Shown here: positions 21,905 to 29,530 of the stretch, piece after piece
Position numbering within the stretch: position 1 is the stretch's first letter
How the letters are laid out: every line of letters begins with the position of its first letter
From: a virus
Reading direction: 5' to 3' (one strand)
Length of the DNA: 59,731 nucleotides
IMG/VR virus record: IMGVR_UViG_3300010401_000039
Coordinates: 1 to 59,731 of that record
Program-made: the position numbers and the translations under genes
The notes under the pieces: generated by a model
What the model was told of the DNA's origin: nothing
Database searches by the model: none
The model's input: the letters and a program-made list of their open reading frames with translations, nothing else

Positions 21905-22269
21905 GGGTCGGGCGGCACGGGACGGGAGGGCGTTGCGGGCGGTGGGGGCACGCTGACACAGGCGTGCTCAATGGGGAACAGCGGGCCGCCGCACTTACCG
22001 CATCGGCCTCGGTTGAAATGGCGGAGGTCGGCTTCGAGTGTCGTTGTGCGCTTGCCGCATGACGCGCATTCTACGGTTTCGTCGGACGACGTGGCGGACT
22101 CATCGGAGCACGGCGGTGCTCCGGCTAGGGCGGCGTCAATGAGTGCGAGCGCGTCGGTAGTCGCGTTGCGATGGCGGGTGTAGGCTGGACTGCTGGTGCC
22201 TGTGCGGAACGTTTCGAGGAGCGGGTTGGAGCGCCCGCGCTCCGAGGCGGTCGTGTGTGGCGTGCTCAT
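21901..22269 (-). CDS. zinc-ribbon protein
   Basis: 122 residues from the ATG overlapping the upstream stop (ATGA at 22266-22269). A low-complexity Thr/Ser/Ala N-terminal half, then VECASCGKRTTTLEADLRHF and GRCGKCGGPLFPIEHACV, a CxxC-x(n)-CxxC zinc ribbon. Function unknown. Confidence 0.6.
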   Translation of the reverse strand: MSTPHTTASERGRSNPLLETFRTGTSSPAYTRHRNATTDALALIDAALAGAPPCSDESATSSDETVECASCGKRTTTLEADLRHFNRGRCGKCGGPLFPIEHACVSVPPPPATPSRPVPPDP

Positions 22270-22445
22270 GGGCATGGCTTGGCGGGTGTCGGCGAAGGCG
22301 CTTTTGGCGAAGGGATTCTCATGGCTTGCGACCATTCAAATTCACTGGCGCATTCGGCGCAGGTCACTCTGTTGTCCGGCGATTGGTCGGCGGGAGCGAA
22401 GTTATGCGCTCCGCACTTGCACCACCAGTAAAGCTGTTTGCTCAT
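22266..22445 (-). CDS. small zinc-ribbon protein (59 aa)
   Basis: 59 residues: MSKQLYWWCKCGAHNFAPAD, then TCAECASEFEW, a four-Cys ribbon, and a Pro-rich tail. Both ends overlap neighbours by ATGA, which supports translation despite its length. Confidence 0.6.
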   Translation of the reverse strand: MSKQLYWWCKCGAHNFAPADQSPDNRVTCAECASEFEWSQAMRIPSPKAPSPTPAKPCP

Positions 22446-22636
22446 GCCGTCTCCTTCAGTTCATCGCGCCAATTGCCCGCCAGCCCTTCGCCGTGCTCGC
22501 GACACACAGGCATCGCCTCGGGCTTGTGCCAAGGCAACGGGCGTGGCGTCCAAGTATGTGTAGCAGGTCGCCCGCAGCGCGGCCAGCCGCCGTCGCGCTT
22601 CGCCGCGTCGAACAGGATGAATTGGCAGGTGGTCAT
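22442..22636 (-). CDS. small Cys-containing protein
   Basis: 64 residues: MTTCQFILFDAAKRDGGWPR, CGRPATHTWTPR, PVCREHGEGLAG. Three Cys and three His could bind one metal. ATGA overlaps at both ends. Resembles small phage zinc proteins with C-x(n)-CGxPA ... C-x-EH; role unknown. Confidence 0.6.
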   Translation of the reverse strand: MTTCQFILFDAAKRDGGWPRCGRPATHTWTPRPLPWHKPEAMPVCREHGEGLAGNWRDELKETA

Positions 22637-22842
22637 GGCGATCCTTCCTTGCCCGCGGCGCTGCGACCCGCCTGGGCCTCGCAGAATCGGTGCGCTTCGC
22701 ACCAGAGCGCGTGGGCAACCCCAACGGCGCGCTTGCAGGATTTCTCCGTCCACTCCGTTTCGCTGGACAGCAACGGCGCTGCAATCAACGCAAGCTCGGT
22801 TGGCGTGGGTTGTGGTGCGTGGATGATGGCTTCGTCGCTCAC
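22633..22842 (-). CDS. small hypothetical protein
   Basis: 69 residues from GTG overlapping the upstream stop (GTGA): MSDEAIIHAPQPTPTELALI, then a helix with Cys/Trp (VGVAHALWCEAHRFCEAQAG). Unknown. Confidence 0.5.
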   Translation of the reverse strand: MSDEAIIHAPQPTPTELALIAAPLLSSETEWTEKSCKRAVGVAHALWCEAHRFCEAQAGRSAAGKEGSP

Positions 22843-23192
22843 GCGGCCTCCTTCAACCCCGCAGCGCGAAGCAGGATGCGGCGTAATCGACGGTGCTTCC
22901 ACGGGTAAATGGAGTCTGAAAAGCTTTCTTGCGAATCGGCTGCACACATTATAGGCGTTGCCCAATACCCCAGGCCCATCTGCGTTGCTGCCGCTATAGC
23001 TCTATTGCCCGACGACCCCAAATATCCTCCCACAAATGTCAGTGGGCACTGATCGCCATGCCGAATTTCCTCGCAGCCCAGTCGCCACCCCGTCCCCTTA
23101 CGCATCGCCCGCGTCAACGCTCGCATTTTGCGAAAGAGGCTCGCCTGCCGCAGCACAGCAGCGTCGTCGCCTTTCAACATCATGTCGTTCAT
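22839..23192 (-). CDS. hypothetical protein
   Basis: 117 residues. Basic N-terminal helix (FRKMRALTRAMRKGTGWRLG), Gly-rich middle with two Cys (CEEIRHGDQCPLTFVGG), basic C-terminus. A methionine-rich start (MNDMML) leaves the exact initiator uncertain; the first ATG overlaps the upstream stop. Confidence 0.5.
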   Translation of the reverse strand: MNDMMLKGDDAAVLRQASLFRKMRALTRAMRKGTGWRLGCEEIRHGDQCPLTFVGGYLGSSGNRAIAAATQMGLGYWATPIMCAADSQESFSDSIYPWKHRRLRRILLRAAGLKEAA

Positions 23193-23458
23193 TGCTCGCT
23201 CTCCTTTCGCGACGCGCCTCGCGACGCCGCCGCCTCGTTAACCGCCGCCTTGTAAGCTTCCACCACCACCTCGGTCCACCGTTGCCTGCCCCGCTCCAGG
23301 TTGCTCACATGGGTCGCCGACTTTCCCAGTGCCCGCGCCACTGCCCGCAGCGACACGCCCATCTCCTCACGATACGCCCTCAACCCCATGCCCACCTCGC
23401 GCGGATCAGCCAGCTTGCCCGTCCCACCGCACCGCTTGCAGGGTATCGTTTGGTTCAT
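23189..23458 (-). CDS. XRE-family regulator with N-terminal zinc motif
   Basis: 89 residues. CKRCGGTGKL at residues 7-16, then a canonical HTH: GLRAYREEMGVSLRAVARAL and GKSATHVSNLERGRQRW. Likely dimeric DNA-binding regulator of the divergent promoters at 23.66-23.74 kb or the early operators. Eight bp after the previous gene. Confidence 0.75.
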   Translation of the reverse strand: MNQTIPCKRCGGTGKLADPREVGMGLRAYREEMGVSLRAVARALGKSATHVSNLERGRQRWTEVVVEAYKAAVNEAAASRGASRKESEQ

Positions 23459-23466
23459 AGCGTCGC

Positions 23467-23652
23467 TTATTTAGGCCGCAGTTGCTTTACCGGAATCACA
23501 AACGGATAGCACCCTTTTCGCCGCACCATCGCATATCCCTCTGCCACCGACATCACACGCGCCGTCTCCTCATAGTGCGCCCTCACGGCAAGCATCACGG
23601 ACCCGACTCTAATGCCACCCGTCACTGTGCTTGCTCGTTTACCTTTGCCCAT
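23467..23652 (-). CDS. small protein, first gene of the leftward accessory operon
   Basis: 61 residues starting MGKGKRASTVTGGIRVGSVM, beta-rich with a basic N-terminus and CYPFVIPVKQLRP near the end. Start at the ATG that coincides with the predicted transcription start; an in-frame GTG three codons upstream would precede it. Unknown function. Confidence 0.6.
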   Translation of the reverse strand: MGKGKRASTVTGGIRVGSVMLAVRAHYEETARVMSVAEGYAMVRRKGCYPFVIPVKQLRPK

Positions 23653-23659
23653 GCCGCCC

Positions 23660-23689
23660 ACTCTACGCCTCGCCCCGTCTGTGTGTCAA
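23660..23689 (-). promoter_or_regulatory. leftward promoter of the accessory operon; leaderless
   Basis: Minus strand TTGACA (23689-23684), 18-nt spacer, TAGAGT (23665-23660), seven bases, ATG at 23652. Confidence 0.65.
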
Positions 23690-23706
23690 GTGCCGCGCTT
23701 TACACC

Positions 23707-23736
23707 TTGACACCCGCCCAGTTCGCGCCCCACAGT
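23707..23736 (+). promoter_or_regulatory. candidate rightward promoter of the GIY-YIG gene
   Basis: Perfect TTGACA (23707-23712), 18-nt spacer, weak CACAGT -10 (23731-23736), five bases, GTG at 23742. Back-to-back with the leftward promoter. Confidence 0.4.
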
Positions 23737-23741
23737 GCCGC

Positions 23742-24083
23742 GTGTTCACCGTTTACGTCCTGTCGCTGCTCTACATTGACGGTTATTACGTCGGCTTCAG
23801 TTCCAACTTTCCGCGCCGACTCACCCAGCACATCCTTGGCGAAGGCGCGAACGTCACCAAGGAATTTGGCGTGTGCTCCATTATGCACACCGAACCCGCG
23901 CCTGACGCTCCCTCAGCCATTGCTCGGGAAGGCCAACTTACCCGCCTCCTACGCCAACAGGGTGCCATTGCTTGGGGCGGCTCGCTCGCCACCACGAAGC
24001 CAAGACTGAAGAACTTCTTGCACCGCGCATCGCGTATCATCGACCCGAACGCGCCGGAGCGAAGCAGGCCAAGAATATCGTAG
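23742..24083 (+). CDS. GIY-YIG domain protein
   Basis: 113 residues from GTG. YVLSLLYIDGYYVGFSSNFP is the GIY-YIG signature, followed by the conserved RRLTQH Arg region. The domain is nearly the whole protein, with no NUMOD repeats, so it resembles short UvrC/homing-type nucleases. It is alone between two leftward operons. Likely a free-standing mobile endonuclease; a repair nuclease is possible. Confidence 0.75.
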   Translation: MFTVYVLSLLYIDGYYVGFSSNFPRRLTQHILGEGANVTKEFGVCSIMHTEPAPDAPSAIAREGQLTRLLRQQGAIAWGGSLATTKPRLKNFLHRASRIIDPNAPERSRPRIS

Positions 24084-24248
24084 CAATTCCGGCCGTAGCG
24101 TGCGGTGCGCGAAGCGCATGGCGAAGCCAAGCACGCGGAGGCTTGTCCAGCGAAGCACGCGGACCCCTCCCAGCGAACCATATCGTCGCCTGCGCGTATA
24201 TACAGTACGTACAATAGGCGACTTAAAAACGCCGCACCTGCCGTGGGA
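24084..24248. other. intergenic gap with short imperfect repeats
   Basis: Contains imperfect repeats of GCGAAGC...CACGCGGA (about 24105-24170) and GTACGTACAATAGGC (24205-24219), which resembles GTACGTACTATAGGC at 21145-21159. No gene, no clear terminator for the portal operon. Confidence 0.35.
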
Positions 24249-26567
24249 TTACTCCTTGTTCTTGGTCGCGCTGGCCTTCTTCGCCGCTGCCTTGGCTTCC
24301 GCTTCCGCCTTGCGCTCGATGGCGCGCACTTCGGCTGCCGTCTTGGCGTGCTGCGCTGCCGTCTCCGCCACGCCCTCCATGCCCGCAACGAACACGTCGG
24401 CACGCGTCTTTTCCATCTCGTGCGCCTGCTTCTGGCGGAACGCAGCTTCCTTTTGTGCGAGCTTCTGCTGGTCGCTGACCTGTTTGGCCTGCACCTTTGC
24501 TTGCGTGGTCGCCGCAATCGACGCCACCTTGGCCATCGTCTCCGGGTCTTGGTGCCCGTTCTGTTGCGCTGCCATTTCTTGTTGCCGTTGCGCGAACGCC
24601 TTAACCTGATTACCCAGCTTGCCCAAGAAATCGCGATACTGTTTCACGCGCTGCGCCTCGCTCTCGTCCTGCTCCAGCAAATCAATGTGCTGCGTCACGT
24701 AAGCTGCGGCATTCGTTATCCCGACCACGTCCTGCGGCATGCCCACGCCGCCGCTCTGCTCAATCTGCTGCACCTTCATGTCCATCATTCGTAGCAGCGT
24801 TTCGATAACTTCGCGGTGCGAGTCGCCTTCCTTGACTGGCATCGGCACGCCGGTCATCAGCGTCCCCCACGCAAGCGCCGCATCGAACACCGTGTCTGTG
24901 ATCTTGTTCGGCTTGATTGGCGCAAGCTCATCCGCTTCCGCCGCGCTGTCCGTCACCGCCAGCACCAACTTATGCAGCGTCCGTTGTTGCGCCGACGGCT
25001 CCATAAACTGCCGCACGCTCATCAGTTTGTCCGCGCCGGCCAACTCAAGTTGCTTGCTGCCGCCGCCCATGACGGTCTCGGCGCGTATCTCCCAGCGGTC
25101 CGAGTCCAACCACTTCTCAAGCACGCCCGCCTCGCGGCACCGCTTCTGGAACGCCTTCGCGTCCGCGTTGTGCGTGTCCTTCAGGCACAGGCGCCGACAA
25201 ATCTCGCGATACTCAAACTCCGCCTGTATGTACGCATTATTGAGCAGCGAACTGAGCAACGCGCTGGTCTGCGCCAAGAGCGCTTGCACCTCGAACTTGG
25301 TGCGCTCCTTCTCCGTCCCGCTGTCGATGTCCTGTGTGTAGCTGCTCGCGCTCTCGCCCATGTATTGCTTCAGGTTGCTGAACAGCATTTGGCTTAGCTG
25401 CGGGTCAAACTGATAACGGTCCTCGCGCTTCACAAATCCAATGCCATCGGGCAGCAGGCCGTAACGAAGGCCGAAGTGGATTTTATCGACGGCTGCGCGA
25501 TCCGCCGGGTCTTGCACTCTGAGCAGTAACAGAAAGTCTTCGTGAACCTTCGACACGAAGCGGTTCATCGTCATGTCCTGTATCTGGCATAGGTCAAATA
25601 GCAGGAATCCAAGCGACCGAATGCTGTAGAACATGAACGGCGCTTTGTGATTCGAGTCGCCGACTTGCATGTGCAAAATCTTGTCGAGCGAGTCTGTCAC
25701 CGGGCGCTTGCTCTCGTACAAAAACTCGTCGAGTTCGTTTACGGTGCCGTAGCTGTTGGTGAATTCGCGGTCCAACACGATTTGCAGGTTCCACTCGCCG
25801 GTCTCGTCATCTTGCGAGTAGAAGTCGAAGCACCATATCTTGGGCACGGCATCGGACTGCCAGTAAACGCAGTTTTGCTTGTAAAGCTCTGCGGCCTTTT
25901 CGGGATAGTTTACCCAATCGTACGCTTGGTCCGATGTGTCGTCCTTCTTTATGGCTTGCAGAACGCGCCTCACCATCTTGACGTTCCATCCCGGATCAAT
26001 GTTTTCGTCCTTGGCAATCGTCTTGCGGTAAAGTTCATACGGCGTCATTCCGCGACGCACCGAGAAGTGGGAAATCCCGTTCAAGCTAACGGGCGTATCC
26101 GTGGGGCACAGCCAATCTTCAATCGCGATGAAGTCAGGAATCAGTTGGTCCTTGTCGAACCACATCTTGATGGCTACGCCGTTGAGCATCACTGACGCGC
26201 CCGTCTCACGAATCAAGCTCCAGTACTCTCGCGAGCGCTTCAATGGTCGATTCGCCTCCTTGGTAATGATTTGCCCCCATTCTAGCGCTTTATCCACCGG
26301 GGCATCCTCAAGGGAAACGTTAAAGTAGTGCGCCGTCTTGCCAAAGGCGTTCTCGTATTGCCTTCGGGCCGTCGCGAGCAGATTTGAGCAGGTCTTGGTC
26401 GAAAAGTTGACATCCAGTTTGTTCTCCGCCATCTGCGCGTCAGTAAAAGGCGGCAACCCGTTCGCTTGATTTTGGATGAGCACGCGGTTACGCGCCCGAA
26501 TCTCGTCCGCGAGCCGCATGCTTTGAATCACCTCGCCAACTTTGGTGGCTGTTGATGTGTCGCTCAT
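24249..26567 (-). CDS. portal protein
   Basis: 772 residues, in the size range of podovirus-type portals. The N-terminal ~530 residues have the alternating beta/alpha pattern and the long central helix region expected of portals (e.g. DSGTEKERTKFEVQALLAQT near the stem). The C-terminal ~130 residues are a Gln/Ala/Lys/Glu coiled coil (EKTRADVFVAGMEGVAETAA). Assigned from size, pattern and the terminase three genes upstream. Start ATG overlaps the HNH stop. The dodecameric portal sits at one capsid vertex and is the DNA channel. Confidence 0.75.
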   Translation of the reverse strand: MSDTSTATKVGEVIQSMRLADEIRARNRVLIQNQANGLPPFTDAQMAENKLDVNFSTKTCSNLLATARRQYENAFGKTAHYFNVSLEDAPVDKALEWGQIITKEANRPLKRSREYWSLIRETGASVMLNGVAIKMWFDKDQLIPDFIAIEDWLCPTDTPVSLNGISHFSVRRGMTPYELYRKTIAKDENIDPGWNVKMVRRVLQAIKKDDTSDQAYDWVNYPEKAAELYKQNCVYWQSDAVPKIWCFDFYSQDDETGEWNLQIVLDREFTNSYGTVNELDEFLYESKRPVTDSLDKILHMQVGDSNHKAPFMFYSIRSLGFLLFDLCQIQDMTMNRFVSKVHEDFLLLLRVQDPADRAAVDKIHFGLRYGLLPDGIGFVKREDRYQFDPQLSQMLFSNLKQYMGESASSYTQDIDSGTEKERTKFEVQALLAQTSALLSSLLNNAYIQAEFEYREICRRLCLKDTHNADAKAFQKRCREAGVLEKWLDSDRWEIRAETVMGGGSKQLELAGADKLMSVRQFMEPSAQQRTLHKLVLAVTDSAAEADELAPIKPNKITDTVFDAALAWGTLMTGVPMPVKEGDSHREVIETLLRMMDMKVQQIEQSGGVGMPQDVVGITNAAAYVTQHIDLLEQDESEAQRVKQYRDFLGKLGNQVKAFAQRQQEMAAQQNGHQDPETMAKVASIAATTQAKVQAKQVSDQQKLAQKEAAFRQKQAHEMEKTRADVFVAGMEGVAETAAQHAKTAAEVRAIERKAEAEAKAAAKKASATKNKE

Positions 26568-27214
26568 AGATTCAAGAGTTGTTGTGCTCCACGGTAAGCC
26601 GCCCACTCAATTAGCGATTTGGCACCTTTGCTAAGATTGCAAGGTCCGCAGGAAACGCACAGATTTTCGACTGCGTGCAGTCCGCCCTTAGAAAGCGCGA
26701 TGATGTGGTCGAAGTGAATGGTGCGTGTAGAAACTCTCTCTTGGCAGTAGTAGCAGGTTGCAAGGGGCTTTGCCTTTATGCTCCGCACGAAGGCTATAAT
26801 GCCTTGCATGTTGATTGTGGCCGCTTTCTTTAACGCGTTTCGCTTTTGCACGCGGGCGAAACTCTCTGCTTTGTGCCCTTTGTAATAGGCAACGCCCTGC
26901 TCACGCAGCTTTTCTCGGTTGGCTTCTCTGTAAACGATGCCTCGCGATTGCCTCTTTTGTTTGTGCTGCTCTAGTTTGTGAGGGTCGGCTTTTATTACGT
27001 CACGCGCCAAAGCTGCCTGCTGTTTTGCATGCTCCTGGTTTGCCTTGTAATATGCCGCGCCTCGTCGAAGTCTGCGCTCCCTGTTTTTTGTGTGGTATTC
27101 GGCTTGGTAACGGCGTTGCTTCTCGATGACTTCGGCTTTCTGCGCCTCGGTCATGGATTGCCAGCGACGGCGACGATACTCCATCTTTCTTTGGCTCTGC
27201 TGCGTGGCGCTCAT
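26564..27214 (-). CDS. HNH endonuclease
   Basis: 216 residues. C-terminal HNH: CYYCQERVSTRTIHFDHIIA ... NLCVSCGPCNLSKG, with two CxxC zinc pairs. The N-terminal ~140 residues are basic, Tyr/Gln-rich repeats (AAYYKAN, VAYYKGHKA) likely gripping DNA. Inserted between the glycosyltransferase-like and portal genes with ATGA overlaps on both sides; a free-standing homing enzyme by context. Confidence 0.85.
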   Translation of the reverse strand: MSATQQSQRKMEYRRRRWQSMTEAQKAEVIEKQRRYQAEYHTKNRERRLRRGAAYYKANQEHAKQQAALARDVIKADPHKLEQHKQKRQSRGIVYREANREKLREQGVAYYKGHKAESFARVQKRNALKKAATINMQGIIAFVRSIKAKPLATCYYCQERVSTRTIHFDHIIALSKGGLHAVENLCVSCGPCNLSKGAKSLIEWAAYRGAQQLLNL

Positions 27215-28323
27215 ATCACAGCCATCGGCTCACGCTGTTTGGTCGCCTGTTGCTGCGCCTTGCGCTTCGCCTCCTCCTGGTATTCCTTGCTGCGTTGTGC
27301 GGCGGATTTGCGGCGTTCGGCGAGTGTTGCGTCGCCGCCTTTGAAGTTCGGGTTCGCCTCGCCGGGCTTGCCCACGACCGCTTCGCCTTCCTGCGTCGGT
27401 GCAGGCTCCGTTGCCGTCGGCAACGCCTTAGGTGCTTCGATCAGCCCCGCTTCCAGCGCCTTGTCCAGCACGTATGCGCTCGCTCCGGTTGGCTTCAGCG
27501 CCTCTACCGCCAGCGCCTTCCTGTGCTCCAAGCCGACGCGCCACATCGTCAGAAAGTCCTCCGTCTCTTTCACCCGGTGGAAGATTGCCGCCTCGCGCTT
27601 GATGAAGTCCAACGTCACCACGTTCGCCGGGTCCGCCTCCGTCCGCAGCGTCTTGAACACAGGCGGCGTGCTGTAAGCCGTCCCCCAATGGCTCTGTATC
27701 AGCGGCGTGTGATGCGCCCGCGGCGTCAGCGTGTCCGCGAAGGTCATATCCCACGCGCCCACTGCGGGTGCCTCGCGCTGTCCCGGCCGGCGCACCGGAC
27801 TCGTCGGCCCGGTGAACTTCGCTTCCTGCCATCGCTTGCTGAGCAGTCCGAACAAATCCTGCGGATAAACCGCGATGCCGCTCACGTATCGCTTTGGCAA
27901 ACCTTCCGGCGCGTCTGGGTTGTCAATCACATGCCCCATCAGCGGCCGCGGGCATAGGCGATACGCGCCCGCCAAATCATCCAGCCAGCCCGCTCGCAGC
28001 GGCACGCAATCCGGCTCCACCCACAGCCACGGCAACTTGTAGCCCTCGTAAATCTGCCGCGCCACCGCCCGAAACATCAGGTTCGCTGCCAGTGGCCAGC
28101 CCTTCGCGCCTGTCTGTATAATCATTGCCCGCACGCTATGGAATGCCGGTCGCGCCACATCCAGAAGCGCCTTCACGCGCTCCTGCGGGATGCCCGCGTC
28201 CGCGCCCACCAACAGGCTGTGCTCGCGCATTGGGCCAAGTTCTACCATCCACTTCATCAGCGTCTCGGCCTGTTCGATGTCGCCTGCGTGCGTGGGCAGC
28301 GCGACTATTAGGGGTATGCTCAT
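27211..28323 (-). CDS. glycosyltransferase-like protein (GT-A fold)
   Basis: 370 residues. N-terminal IPLIVALPTHAGDIEQAETL and LPWLWVEPDCVPLRAGWLDD (a DxD-like acidic motif) suggest a GT-A domain to about residue 250. The C-terminal ~100 residues are Glu/Lys/Ala-rich with EANPNFKGGDATLAERR. Related in style to the four glycosyltransferase-like genes at 48-51 kb. Start at the ATG overlapping the HNH stop. Substrate unknown; modification of virion or cell surface is inference. Confidence 0.6.
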   Translation of the reverse strand: MSIPLIVALPTHAGDIEQAETLMKWMVELGPMREHSLLVGADAGIPQERVKALLDVARPAFHSVRAMIIQTGAKGWPLAANLMFRAVARQIYEGYKLPWLWVEPDCVPLRAGWLDDLAGAYRLCPRPLMGHVIDNPDAPEGLPKRYVSGIAVYPQDLFGLLSKRWQEAKFTGPTSPVRRPGQREAPAVGAWDMTFADTLTPRAHHTPLIQSHWGTAYSTPPVFKTLRTEADPANVVTLDFIKREAAIFHRVKETEDFLTMWRVGLEHRKALAVEALKPTGASAYVLDKALEAGLIEAPKALPTATEPAPTQEGEAVVGKPGEANPNFKGGDATLAERRKSAAQRSKEYQEEAKRKAQQQATKQREPMAVI

Positions 28324-28826
28324 GGAGTTTGTTGGGGTTTGTACAGACACAAGGATGCGTTGGTAAGAGCGAACTCTCCGAAATGTTTGACAACTTCAGC
28401 ATCGTAACGCTTCGCGGCTTCTTCTGCTGTGTCGAAGTAACCGAAAACTATTTCTTGGCGACTAATTTGAATTCGAGCGCGCCATTTCTTCATACCTTTG
28501 TGCCAAGAAACTCCTTTGAAGCCAGATGTGCTTTTTGACGATAGTTTCTGATGTCGCACGTTTTCGGCGTTAGTCGCCAAGCTGAGATTGGATTTTTGGT
28601 TGTTTAATCCGTTGTGATCCGCGTGATGAACTTGCAATCCTTTTGGCGCGCCCATTATCAAACGGTGCATCAATACAAATCGCCGTTGCCCGGCTCTTCC
28701 GGGGTTAGTTGAAGCGTAAAGCCCCCCATTAGATTTATGGGTGTGCCATTTGTATTCTGAGATCAACGGCAAATCTTCGTCGTCAACCAAAGCAACTTGA
28801 TTTTTTGTCAGCGGGATTTCTTTCAT
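28320..28826 (-). CDS. HNH homing endonuclease with AP2 domain (second copy)
   Basis: 168 residues. MKEIPLTKNQVALVDDEDLP, HNH core LMHRLIMGAPKGLQVHHADH ... NLSLAT, AP2 domain SGFKGVSWHKGMKKWRARIQ ... AAKRYDAEVVKHFGEFA. Paralogue of the 2230-2724 gene but clearly diverged, so separate acquisitions or an old duplication. ATGA overlaps on both flanks. Confidence 0.9.
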   Translation of the reverse strand: MKEIPLTKNQVALVDDEDLPLISEYKWHTHKSNGGLYASTNPGRAGQRRFVLMHRLIMGAPKGLQVHHADHNGLNNQKSNLSLATNAENVRHQKLSSKSTSGFKGVSWHKGMKKWRARIQISRQEIVFGYFDTAEEAAKRYDAEVVKHFGEFALTNASLCLYKPQQTP

Positions 28827-29494
28827 TGTTGGATGTTAACTTGTCCTTCTTTAGCTATCCAACAAAAAGGCGGGAACGCGTTCAGCGTCGCCTCGTCGGT
28901 GTGCTGTAAAATGTTGTTCAGCGGCACATGCACCTTGAGCGGCAGCGGGCAGCGACAGATAGCGCACGCGTGCAACCGATCCTCGCCCTCAACGCGCAGT
29001 TTCAAGTGCTCCTTGGCGTTCATTTGCTCGGCGATGGCGCGCACGGCGTCCGCTGTCAGCCGCAAAAGGCTGTGCCCATCGCGGTTCTCTGGGCATTCCA
29101 GGCACACGTTGGCCCGTCGCTGTGCCACTTCAATGGGAACTGGCACTGCGCCCTCCCCTAGCCACTCAATCAACACGCGACCGCCGACCGCCGCATGTCC
29201 GACACTTCTTGACAGGCGGTCTATCGCTGCTCGAACGCCTTTTTTTTTATCCGCGTCGATGCAGTGCGCCGGATCATTATGCAGCCGCTCGCATTGCGCG
29301 TCGTCGATGTCCTTCAGCGCTTCCTTGGGCGTTGCCCGCTCCAGCCCGTTGCCCGCCCGGAAGTTCGCCACCTGCACCGCCAAGCTCCACGCGTCATTCA
29401 TCGTGTGGAAGTTCTTCGCGGGCGTGCGGTCCGTCGCCGCTTGCGTGTAGCGAAAGCCGCCAGGGGGCACGACCAGAATGTTGCGTAATGGCAC
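28823..29494 (-). CDS. conserved phage protein with Cys pairs
   Basis: 223 residues from GTG. NVCLECPENRDGHSL and CAICRCPLPLKVHVPLNNI, then a C-terminal FPPFCWIAKEG. This CxxCP ... CxxCxCPLxxK pattern is a phage family I recognise near terminase/portal genes; function unknown, probably zinc-binding. It has an apparent leaderless promoter of its own. Confidence 0.65.
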   Translation of the reverse strand: MPLRNILVVPPGGFRYTQAATDRTPAKNFHTMNDAWSLAVQVANFRAGNGLERATPKEALKDIDDAQCERLHNDPAHCIDADKKKGVRAAIDRLSRSVGHAAVGGRVLIEWLGEGAVPVPIEVAQRRANVCLECPENRDGHSLLRLTADAVRAIAEQMNAKEHLKLRVEGEDRLHACAICRCPLPLKVHVPLNNILQHTDEATLNAFPPFCWIAKEGQVNIQQ

Positions 29495-29501
29495 TGTGCC
29501 C

Positions 29502-29530
29502 CTTATCTACCCCCCGGTGCACTCCGTCAA
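29502..29530 (-). promoter_or_regulatory. internal leftward promoter before the 29494 gene
   Basis: Minus strand TTGACG (29530-29525, containing the terminase stop codon), 17-nt spacer, GATAAG (29507-29502), seven bases, GTG at 29494. Confidence 0.5.
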